64,000 nt of DNA from Lunularia cruciata (Eukaryota > Streptophyta > Marchantiopsida > Lunulariales > Lunulariaceae): positions 44,990,552-45,054,551 of the forward strand of contig OX419756.1 in assembly GCA_948567375.1 (NCBI GenBank), read 5' to 3'. Both the position numbers and the translations under genes were made by a program. This document shows, piece after piece, positions 35,555-44,966 of the stretch (position 1 is its first letter; each line of letters opens with the position of its first letter). The notes below the pieces were generated by a model. It had not been told where the DNA came from and did not search any database. It saw only the letters and a program-made list of their open reading frames with translations.

Positions 35555-38500
35555 ATGGCTACACCTTCCCATGTGGGGTCGCCTAGAGCGGGTCAGGATA
35601 CACCATGCCCGGTGTGTCACCGACGCTTTACCTCGCAAGGGGTAAAGACCCATGTGGGAAGGATGCACAAGGACTATGATTGGACCACTTGGGATGCCCA
35701 CGTGAGACGAGCGACCACATTAACAGCAGTGACACTCGGGATTACGCACGCTTCTTCTATACTTTCGTTGATCGTTCCAGGGATACCGATCGAGTCGTGG
35801 GAGTGGTTAGCTTCTCAGGCGGGTTGCATTTTGGGGTTATTTGAGACTAGTTTTCCATGTCCACGTCTATTCCATAGGCTACCCCGCACACTCCATGATG
35901 AGGCTAGACAGGCTTTTCGCCTACCACTGGATCGTTTGGCACGTGATCCCTTGGACGAGTTAGCGTGGTTCCTATTCCTCCTACTCCCTCGATGGTGTCT
36001 TCGTTATGCTAGAGGGGGACGTGCGGGGCATAGAGAGGTGGCGGCTAGATTTCGTCGATTCCGAGCGGGGGATTGGGTAGCCCTTCAGGAGGAGTTTGTT
36101 AGGGCTACACGATTTAAGAGACAGACATCGCCACAAGATACCACAGATTCCACTCGATTATGACGATGTAGGACATTGGGTCAGGCGGGAGAGTTTAGTA
36201 GAGCAGCACGAGCGCTACACCCTTTGTCTATAGCGAGTCCTACTGATGAGACCATCTCTTCCCTACGCTCATTGCATCCTATAGCAGTAGAGGGACTACT
36301 AGTAGAGGTCTTAGGTTATCAGCCTGAGCAGCCTTTATGTCTTGATAGGTCGCTATTTGCACAAGCATTGTGCACTGCCCCTCGCCTTTCCTCAGGAGGC
36401 TTGTCAGGGATGGTTTATGAGCACCTTAGAGATTGCTTCCAAGCAGATGATCCTTCTAGTAGTTTTATCGAGTTGTTTTAGGTGGCTGCAGCAGTAGCGA
36501 GAGGAGATATTCCTATGTCTGTTAGTCGGGTCTTAGGTGCTAGTCGACTTCTCGCGATCGAGAAGGACACGGGAGGCATTAGACCGATTGCTATTGGAGA
36601 GATCTTTTTGCGTTTGGTCAGTCGTACCATTGTCCTTCAGCATCGTTCTCACTTTCGACAGCACCTTAGTCCACATCAGTTTGGAGTAGCTACACTTGGA
36701 GGATGTGAGGCTATATCTCTAGGCATTAGAGCACTCTTAGATATCCATCCGGAATGTGTCGTCCTACAGGTGGACGTTGAGAACGCTTTTAATAGCGTCT
36801 CACGTGCATCCATCTTTAGAGAGCTTAGGGAGGCTGGTGGATCCTTGGCAAGTCTCATTCCTTTTGTGCGGTCTTTTTATGGCTCTCCTGCTTCCCTTTA
36901 CTACCAGCATGGTGGTTCACAGGAGGGAGTCACCGTCTTGGAGTCAGCTGTTGGTACACGTCAGGGAGATCCTTTGGGGGGGGCCCTTATTTGCCATGGC
37001 TCACTTTAGAGCTCTCTTGTCTACTACTTTGGCCATGCCAGGTTGTGTATTTCCATCCTTGGCAGATGATACAGACATCGTAGGTCCTGTAGATCAGATT
37101 AGGCAGGCCTTTGACTACTTGACTACCGAGCTACATCTAGTAGGCTTGAGAGTCAAGGTGTCAAAGTGTAGGGCATGGTCCCCTTTAGGTATCCCTCCCC
37201 ACCTTGAGCTTCCAGAGGGGTGTATCACATCCACAGAGGGACTTCGTGTTCTTGGAGTGCCAGTAGGATCGGAGGATTTTGTCACACGCTTCTTGGACGT
37301 TGCCCTTGCAGAGGATGTTCTCCATGTGGATGACCTTCCATTACTAGGAGATCCGCAGGTGGCGTTTGGTATACTCTCTTCCAGTATTGCTCATCGACCA
37401 TCCTACCTCATCCGTACAGTTCCCCCCCTCATCGTCCTTCCTATCACGTCTGAGAGCATTTGACAGGAGGATTATGGGAGTCTTTGGTGATATTATTGGA
37501 CCAGGGACTTTTGAGTGTGTGACAAGGGATTTGGCACGTAGACAGACGGCTCTACCGATCTCATGTGGTGGGGTTGGCTTGCTTTCTATGGAGGAGATAG
37601 CACCTATAGCGTTTTTGGGTAGTTGGGCTCCTCGGCACCCCTACTTGCCTCTCGTTTTGTGGTTGCTGATAGGCCGGTTTTGGAGACTTATGTGACAGAG
37701 GTGGAGGGAGGATCCTTTTCTCTCCAGGTGTTATTGTGGCAGACGAGAGATAGTCTATCTCCACGAGCACGAGAGGGTTTTCCACCGTTTGCTTCACTCT
37801 CGTCAGATTGGACTAGAGGTCTACAGTCTTCCTTGATGGAGCGACAATGTGAGCATACGCTACATTCTCTCTTAGTTGACTCGTCCATTCCTCAGGCTAC
37901 TAGAGCACGTCTACGCTCTTGCTCCGGCAAAGGTGCAGGCTCGTGGATCCTAGCTCGACCATGCATTAGGGCTTTCCGACACGCACCGGCTACTTTCTCT
38001 ACAGCGATGAGGTTTTGCCTAGGTTTGGTCCACCCATCTACATCTTCACTACTCACTTGTGAGTGTGGTTCTACACTAGATGCAGCGGCGGTCCACATGA
38101 CACGGTGTCCTTTTGGAGGACAGAGGATAGCTACCCATGATGCCATTAGAGACATAGTGTTTGCTATGGCACGAGAGAGTGGATACTTGGCTTGGAGGGA
38201 GCATTCGTATGCATTGCAGACGACACGTGTCAGGGCAGACTTATACTTGGTCCGAGATGATCAGGTGACAGTAGCGGATGTCGTGGTGACGGACCCTACG
38301 CGAGATACAGTTTCGGAGGGAGTGATTACCCATCCTCCTGGATGGGCGGCGAGTGCAGCAGCAAGTCGCAAGGTCTCCAAGTATAGGGGCATGCAGCGAG
38401 GTCACCTCTTTGTTCCTCTAGCCTTGGAGTTATATGGAGCGATGGACACGGCATTTGACACATTTGTAAGGGAGTGCGCGAGAGCTTATCATGTTAGGCG

Positions 38501-38723
38501 GCAGGGGGTACCACTCTCACTCTCATACTTTGTAGCTTACTTTAGACAGCGTGTATCCATTGCTCTATAGAGTGCAGTGGTTGGTGCAATCCATAGGAGA
38601 GCAATCACATTAGGTGATGTTTCTTCGGATGCTCCAGTTGTGTGTAGACCGTACGACTTGCATAGCTCGGATATCTTAGGTGCGGTAGGGCAGATTTCTC
38701 ATACAGACTCTATTGGGGCTTAG
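35555..38723 (+). pseudogene. LINE polyprotein (C2H2 finger, RT, CCHC, restriction-like endonuclease), broken
   Basis: The start ATG 35555 (MATPSHVGSP) is conserved with copy 1; the end is TAG 38721-38723. It has a C2H2 finger about 20 residues in, RT blocks GGIRPIAIGE, domain A VDVENAFNSV, domain B GTRQGDPLGG, domain C LADDTDIVG, then CECGSTLDAAAVHMTRC (CCHC), RADLYLV...VADVVVTDP and RKVSKYRGM, which together fit the D...D...KxxKY pattern of the restriction-like endonuclease in R2-group elements. Stops: TGA 36161-36163 (CGA in copy 1), TAG 36479-36481 and TAG 38568-38570 (CAG in copy 1). Frameshifts: one extra G in an 8-G run at 36976-36983, one extra C at 37432-37438, and loss of 2 nt near 37630. 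Catalytic residues survive in the fragments but no intact protein is encoded. Confidence 0.9.
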
Positions 38724-38727
38724 CCCC
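38715..38727 (+). other. First conserved 3'-UTR hairpin of the LINE
   Basis: GGGGC stem, TTA loop, GCCCC stem, overlapping the TAG stop. Conserved in copy 1 (5452-5464) and recognisable in the fragments. Confidence 0.65.
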
Positions 38728-38761
38728 ATGTTACCTTTTTTGTCTCTCCCTTGTACGGCTT

Positions 38762-38778
38762 GATGGGGTCTTCCCATC
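38762..38778 (+). other. Second conserved 3'-UTR hairpin of the LINE
   Basis: GATGGG stem, GTCTT loop, CCCATC stem. Also present in copy 1 and, in slightly altered form, in the fragments near 4280, 41866 and 41996. Confidence 0.65.
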
Positions 38779-38819
38779 CTTCATTTTTCCTACGCGGTCG
38801 CCTTTTTTCTCTTTCTTAT

Positions 38820-38834
38820 GTTATGATCACGTTA
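38820..38834 (+). repeat. Right copy of 15-bp target-site duplication
   Basis: Identical to 34995-35009 (GTTATGATCACGTTA). Confidence 0.85.
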
Positions 38835-41244
38835 CAGAATATTTCCGAAGAATCCTCTGAACGAAGTAGACTGAAAGGATTAGTGTGAACTCCTGATACT
38901 CTCCTCCGAACATCCAAGAGATTTGAAGGAAGATAAAAGAAATAGAGTGGGACCTTTGAAGTGCCAGTAATATATATTCTTGTCACCGTCGATTCCTCGT
39001 ATCTCTCACATGAGAAGGTCATTGTAATCCTAAAGTTCTAAACGTTTTTAGAGATCACCTTACGAAGAAGAATGAATCGTTTACACTAAAAGTGACTACT
39101 TAGCTGCCTATTAACCAGAGTTACCATATACTTCTTCTATCAAAACATATCAATAAACTGATTATATTAGTTATATGCCAATATCCAGATAAGCCAAGTG
39201 ATCAAATGATCGGGCATGCCACAAGAGAAGTTAATATTGATATTTTTTTTTTCTAGTAATACTTGAGGTGAAAGTGTTAAGGCTATTATACTCATATACA
39301 TGACATCCACCTGCAGTATGTTCAAAGAATAGAAATTCATAAGTAACTTAAAGTACTGATTTAGTTTTAATTTTTTTGCATATTATTATGAAAGGATTCA
39401 ACCGAAGTCAATTAAGAATATTAGTTCCTACACTCCCAGCCAACTAAAAAGTTGTAATCAACTTTGAATAATCTTCTGATAAATTAATCTTTTTTATGGT
39501 CTTTAGCACAAGAGTTAGTTTACAAAATCTAAGAATGTTGACTTTTTTTTGTTATACATCTTTTCAATATTATATTCTTAGGGATTATTTGAAAAGTAGA
39601 GATAATTCCTAATGTTTCCGACCCTCTTAATAAATAAGGTTATCTCATTAGAAGTGGATCATAGAAAGACAAGCGATTAATCGACTTATATCATAAGGAA
39701 GTCTAATGGAAGGTTATAATGTTTAAACCAGTTATAATTATATTTTCGAAACTGTAGAGTGCGAATGTCCAACATAAGCATATAATTCATGGGCGATCTA
39801 TAACCAGCTGTATTTAAAGAAAAGAGAAAAATATTCTCCATTTTATATTTTTCCTTCTTGCAGAAAACGGGTGCATAAATAGACTAATCACCGCGATCGA
39901 ATAGTGTTCTCAGATATCATGTGTAAAGATGTTTACAAGAATTCATGTTAGAATATTTCTCACACTCGCACACCACTTGTGAATGGAACATATATTTGAC
40001 GAGGGTAGTCGCTTCAACACATTTTTCGTATATGTGAAATGTTTAATGTGAAGAACCACTTCCAAAATTTTTTACCGGTCACTCTACTAATCTTTCATTA
40101 AGCTAAAGATGATAATTTGTCATGAATCAGATTGAATTTTGTATTTCCAATAATTATCTGCGGTTTTAGAGTTTGATTCTCTCGCAAACACAAGGTAAAT
40201 AGAAATACTACAAACAATTATCGATGTCTTTACTCATTGTTGGTTTCAATAAGGTTAGTTCACTGAAGGGAACTAAGGTAGAAAACAAATTAGAGTGGAT
40301 GTTACACAATCATAAAACTAAAATTTCTTTAATTGGAAAATGAGAACTAAAACAAGGATTTCTTCCATCATCATATTCGCTATTCTCTTTTCATTCTCTT
40401 GAAGACTGATTTTCATTATGACCTCAATTCCTTACTACAAGGTATAATGTCTTTCATTTCTTGAGGTAAAATTTGAAACAATGATAACAATACTCAATGG
40501 GGACATTCTTTCAAATCTGTAGTTTTTACTTCAATTTCATGATCCCCAGCTTTTAATATTTTATAATAGTCTAAGATTTCGATAATAATGCTCTCACAAA
40601 TTTCATAAAAGGCAGATCATAAAAAGTCACAAGTCATTTTTATATATCAAGCCTATTTTTAATTTAGTTCAATTTTATGAATTTTAAAGATAAAATCAAT
40701 AGAATAAATTAAATGACCCATAGAATCTAAGAAAAAATATTTTGTCTAAACTCAAATTTTGTGACAGAATTATAAAACGAGATATAGTTTTTCACGTTTC
40801 CATTTTCGCAAATCGATCAATTTTTCCTCAAGTTTAATAAAAAGTTGGTGGATCTACGAGATTAGAGTGCAATGAGTTTGCATTACAGAAGTGCGATATA
40901 CAAAACGCAGAGCAGTGCAATCTTCTTTCTATATTGACGACAGTTCAATAAACAGAAGATACGCAGCGAGACGACCTTTCCTCAAGTTATTAAGGTTGTG
41001 TATTTTTTGATTCCCATAAAAAAATATCACAACCTTAATAACCTCTGGTTTCAATCTTACCTCATCAAAGTGGATCCTAAATCCTACGACAAATGACATT
41101 ATCAAAGGACGGTTCAAGATACTCTCTCGCGCCCTATGTTGCACACAAGTTAACATGTTCATTTTAGGATGTAAGGAAGTGAAACTCTTTTCTCTTCTAT
41201 CAAGTTTCAAGTGCTTGGCTTGTAGGGAGCATTTATATATATAT
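38835..41244. other. AT-rich interval without a recognised gene
   Basis: Stop-broken in all frames. The longest ORF (93 codons, minus, 40929-41210) has no recognisable motif. Confidence 0.4.
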
Positions 41245-41910
41245 TACTGACTACACATGTCAAGGTAGATTTATATTTGGTCTGAGATGATCAGTGGATG
41301 GTAGTGGATGTCGTGGTTACTGACCTGAAAATCTCGGGATTTGGACCAAGATTTTCAGGTGATAGTAGTGGATGTTGTGGTTACGGACCCTACACGGGAT
41401 ATAGTTTCAGGAGGAGTGATTACCCATCCCTTGGATGAGCAGCGAGTGCAGCAGTAGCTTGCAAGGTCTCCAAATATAGGGGTATGCAGCGAGGTCACCT
41501 TTTTGTTCCTCTAGTCTTGGAGTTATATGGAGTGATGGACATGGCATTTGACACATTTGTCAAGGAGTGCCGATAGCCTATCATGTTAGGCATTTGGGGT
41601 GTCACTCTCACTTAGACAACCATTGCTCTACCGAGAGCTGTGACAGGTGTTATCTATAGGAGAGCCGAGAGTTGTGGCAGGTGTTATCTATAGGAGAGCA
41701 ATCACACTAGATGATGTTTCTTCTAATGCTCCAATTGTCTATAAACCCTTACAATTTGCATAGCTAGAATATCTTAGGTGCAGTAATGCAGATTTCTCAT
41801 ATCTACTCTATTGGAACTTAACCCCATTTTACCTATTTTATCTCATCCTAGTACGGGATTGATGGGTCTTCCCATCCTTAGTGTTTTCTAGGTTGTTGCA
41901 CTTTTTTCAG
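41245..41910 (+). mobile_element. 5'-truncated, rearranged LINE copy
   Basis: Matches the last 600 bp of the RLE-type LINE, from the endonuclease (GTAGATTTATATTTGGTCTGAGATGATCAG split over it) to the 3' end near TTGTTGCACTTTTTT. It carries local rearrangements: a direct repeat of the GTAGTGGATGT block (41301 and 41365) around an 11-bp inverted repeat (41324-41333 / 41349-41359), and a 34-bp tandem duplication (41632-41665 / 41666-41699). Confidence 0.85.
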
Positions 41911-41969
41911 TTTCAAGTGTTTCAGCATACACATTGGGCTTTGAATTGAAAAACTATACTCTTAGAGAA

Positions 41970-42065
41970 AAGGCGAACACGGAGGAAAAACCAGGGATGG
42001 GAAGACCCATCAAACCGTACAAGGGTGAGACAAAAAAGGTAACATGGGCTCCAATAGAGTCTATT
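41970..42065 (-). mobile_element. 3'-end fragment of the RLE-type LINE, opposite orientation
   Basis: The plus strand reads GGCGAACACGGAGG, GGGATGGGAAGACCCATCAAACCGTACAAGGG (split), GGTAACATGGG and CCAATAGAGTCT, which is the reverse complement of the LINE 3' end. It faces the tail of the fragment at 41245-41910, 60 bp away. Confidence 0.85.
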
Positions 42066-43676
42066 AGAGGAAAGTAGCCATAGTGAGTAGAAGTATGTCC
42101 GAAGAAGTCGATTCTGGGATTGGACCAGAGAGGGGAGAGGTCAATCGTCAACAAAGTACTAAGAATAATTTCGTTGGCTCTATTTTCACGATGAAATAGT
42201 CTATATCTCTAGAAATATCCATAACAGAGAATCTTTTTCTTTTTTTCTAGTAAAGTGAATACTTAAATATTACAACAACAATGATCGTGTTTGATTTCAG
42301 ATGGGCCATCCTGAACAACGATTCTAGATTGCTAATGGATATCTCCAATGAAGCTAGAATTTTTTTCTTAAATGGTCAAAGTTGAGCTACACAAAGCCTT
42401 CCTCTGTCCCACAAATCGCACTGCATTCATCTTTAATGAATGTATGTCTTTTCTTCTCGTTCGAATGCGTGAAACTTGTCAACTACTAGTCATGACCGAT
42501 TAATACCTCGGATTGGTCTTTGTTGCTGCTCAAGAACTCAGGCCCTAGCAAATAATTGGATGCTATAGACGGTGCGGAGTGACTTCACCATCATCTCAAA
42601 GCTTGCAGGGCTGTCGATTCGGCGTTTTACCGACAGGGTTCAGGCGCGAAATAAACAGATTTCACGTCCATGCTTAGTTGGTAAACTGATAATTTTGTTC
42701 CGAAGTGAGAGAATTAATAGCTCGGCGGTTGGCATCCTTCTGCCACTACAGCTTGCCATCGATTCCTAGACATTTATTGTCTTGTCATCCAGATATTTAG
42801 TTGTGAGTGGGTGACTGGTATACTGCAGCTCGGACTCAGTTTGCATGGCGGATTGATTTTGTCATCTTCATTCCATGAGCTGAGTATTTGCACTGAATGT
42901 GGAAACACGTTTTCATGGTAGAAGTATCAGAGGCTGGCATAATGCTCACACGCTCAAACCCATCAGATTGTACAGACACAGGCTTGAACGCTTTACCATT
43001 CCTGGCACCGTCAGAGCGTGTACAACTCAAGGTGTCCGTTTCTGGGTAGGTACTCTACCCATGACGAACGTAGGGCAGCATAAACTGGTACACAGGCGTC
43101 CTTCATGTTGTTTAGTACCTGAACTTACTGTACTGTTGTGGCGCTTTAGAGCTTCCTTCCAAAGCTTCTTTGCTTGCGCTGGGCTTGCAGCAGCTGAAGG
43201 GTAGCTGACAGTCGTTGTTCCGACTTGACCACATAGTGACACTCCGAACATTCTCATCGCGTTAGCTTGGACTTGCAGAGCAACCCAGTCTCCAGAATGT
43301 TCCTCGCCTGTCGCAGGTCCTAATGTGAAACACACTCTTAGATGTTGCACGCAGAGTCAGGTAGTAGTAGTAGGAGTTAAGGATAGAGTCTAGGAAAGTG
43401 AAGTTGTGGTAGCCAAATTGAGACAGGAGTAGCGATTCTCGACTTTCTCGTCGAGTAGGAGAACCACTCCTATCTCTCGTTGCAATGTATGCACTTCGCT
43501 ACTGGGGAACGCCACTATTGACATACCTAGTTTCGCATCTTCTGTACGGTTTACAAGAGTCTTCTGCAGCTGAATGGAGTGCAACTGTTGAGAGTTCTGG
43601 CTGCCAACTTTATTAAATCTATTGATCATCTAATTTCAAATCAGAGAGGCGTCCAAGTTACCTACTAACGGAGGCG
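42066..43676. other. 5' flank of the kinase gene; possible minus-strand exons
   Basis: Composition is like that of the host genes. On the minus strand, 43629-43390 and 43350-43130 give protein-like stretches (for example LHSIQLQKTLVNRTEDAKLG and SGDWVALQVQANAMRMFGVS) that might be exons of one gene, but no splice model is convincing and I do not recognise the product. The region should also contain the promoter of the kinase at 43677. Confidence 0.3.
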
Positions 43677-44966
43677 ATGGGACGAGCGGTTAGATGGAAT
43701 GCGGTACTAGCTTATGTGCTGTGGAGTGCAAATGCTGCCCGTGCAGCAGCAAGAGTTTTACTACTCGAACAGGCGGCTGCACCTGATGACATGTCTGTTG
43801 TAACTCAGAGAAGGCTTCCTGTCATCTCTATAGTCGTGGGTGTAATATCTGCGGTTGTAGCAGTCTTCTTTCTAGCACTCACTGCCCTGGGATTCTTCCA
43901 AAACAGATGCGAGGAGAAATCAATCGGTTCCCAGCAAAGACGTCTGTGTCCAGCACCTCTTGCTACAACTCAAGGCCGCGAGCCTGAGAAATACACACTT
44001 CGAGAGCTTCAAGCTGCCACAGCGAGCTTTACGCAGAAGCTCGGGAGAGGAGGATGCGGCGCAGTTTTCAAGGGCTTTCTGACTAATTCTAAGGAAGTGG
44101 CTGTTAAGCTGATCGATGATTACACCCCGAGTGGATTCGAGCTGGAAGTGAGAAGAGTGACCGCTATGTATCACGAGAACTTGATGAAAATAAATGGGTA
44201 CTGCACGGATGGTGACCATTGTCTTCTCGTCCAAGAATTTTACGCGAATGGCTCCTTGCGCGGGTTTTTCTATGCTTCTTCGAACTCCAGGGGAAATAGC
44301 CTTCTGGGCTGGAGTGTGAGGTATGGAATAGCTGTCGGCACTGCGAAAGCTCTTGCTTACGTGCATCAACATTGCAGTCCTGGTTCGAACGTCCACGGTC
44401 GTATCAAACCAGAGAACGTTCTCTTGACAGAAAACTTCGATCCAATTTTGGCCGACTTTGGCTTCGTAAGATGCCGCAGGAAAAGAGATCACGACTTGAC
44501 ACTGGCAACTGCTCAAGGGACACTAGAGTACTTCGCGCCTGAGTGGTGGACCGACCCGAGTCCGAAGTGCGATGTCTATAGCTTCGGGATACTACTTTTG
44601 GAGATAGTTGGGGGTCGAAGAATCGGAGACTTCTATGACAGACCTCACTGGGAGTTTCCTGACTTGGAGAGTGAAAAGCAGGACTGTTTGACCGAGTTGC
44701 TCGACCCTGAGCTCAAGGGCAACGTAGACATTTCTCAGCTTCGAATAGCTCTGCAAGTTGCGTATTGGTGCATTCAATACGAAGCTCGAGCACGTCCTTC
44801 GATGGGCCAGGTTGTTGATTTTCTCGAAGGTCGAGTGCAAGTGTCCTGTCCACCAACGCCCTCCAGCTCTGCCATATTCACTCCTTTGCATCTGAGCTAC
44901 AGTGCAAGTCTCGAGGCTTTTGGGTTTAGAGGTGGCAGCGGTGTGGAGATTGTCAATGCACGTTGA
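43677..44966 (+). CDS. Receptor-like membrane kinase lacking the HRD aspartate (predicted pseudokinase)
   Basis: Single-exon ORF of 429 aa. Its start is the first non-ATG-proximal frame opening near 43677, and an ATG lies at 43677-43679; no upstream ectodomain exon is visible. A transmembrane segment spans residues 48-73, followed by a juxtamembrane stretch with YTLRELQAATASF, typical of plant receptor kinases. The kinase domain covers about 117-390: glycine loop GRGGCGAVFKG (123-133), VAVK (K144), Glu157 for helix C, catalytic loop VHGRIKPEN with Arg242 in place of the HRD Asp, ADFG (259-262), APEWW (287-291), DVYSFG and YWCIQYEARARPSM, which resembles the SRK/LRK10L/SD2-5 groups. ATP-binding residues remain but the catalytic base is lost, so phosphotransfer should be weak or absent. 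A signalling-scaffold role is inference. It has almost no ectodomain. Confidence 0.85.
   Translation: MGRAVRWNAVLAYVLWSANAARAAARVLLLEQAAAPDDMSVVTQRRLPVISIVVGVISAVVAVFFLALTALGFFQNRCEEKSIGSQQRRLCPAPLATTQGREPEKYTLRELQAATASFTQKLGRGGCGAVFKGFLTNSKEVAVKLIDDYTPSGFELEVRRVTAMYHENLMKINGYCTDGDHCLLVQEFYANGSLRGFFYASSNSRGNSLLGWSVRYGIAVGTAKALAYVHQHCSPGSNVHGRIKPENVLLTENFDPILADFGFVRCRRKRDHDLTLATAQGTLEYFAPEWWTDPSPKCDVYSFGILLLEIVGGRRIGDFYDRPHWEFPDLESEKQDCLTELLDPELKGNVDISQLRIALQVAYWCIQYEARARPSMGQVVDFLEGRVQVSCPPTPSSSAIFTPLHLSYSASLEAFGFRGGSGVEIVNAR

Larger units (their letters stand above)
35010..38819 (+). mobile_element. Nearly full-length RLE-type LINE, copy 2, with 5' tail-derived segment
   Basis: The inserted unit between the 15-bp duplications is 3,810 bp. 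Its first 60 bp (35010-35070: CTTGATGGGGATCTTCCC ... GTGGTCGCCC TTTTCTTATGT) resemble the element's own 3' end (38759-38820: CTTGATGGGGTCTTCCC ... GCGGTCGCC ... CTTTCTTATGT). The body homologous to copy 1 begins near 35090. The 5' UTR is about 465 bp, followed by one broken ORF and a 3' UTR with two hairpins. The flanks are not rDNA. A second or earlier insertion at the same site, template jumping, or a transcript starting in an upstream tandem copy could explain the 5' segment. Confidence 0.9.

Noticed and set aside
43920-44516. 198-codon minus-strand ORF
   Set aside because: Antisense to the kinase domain, whose sense frame carries all the family motifs.
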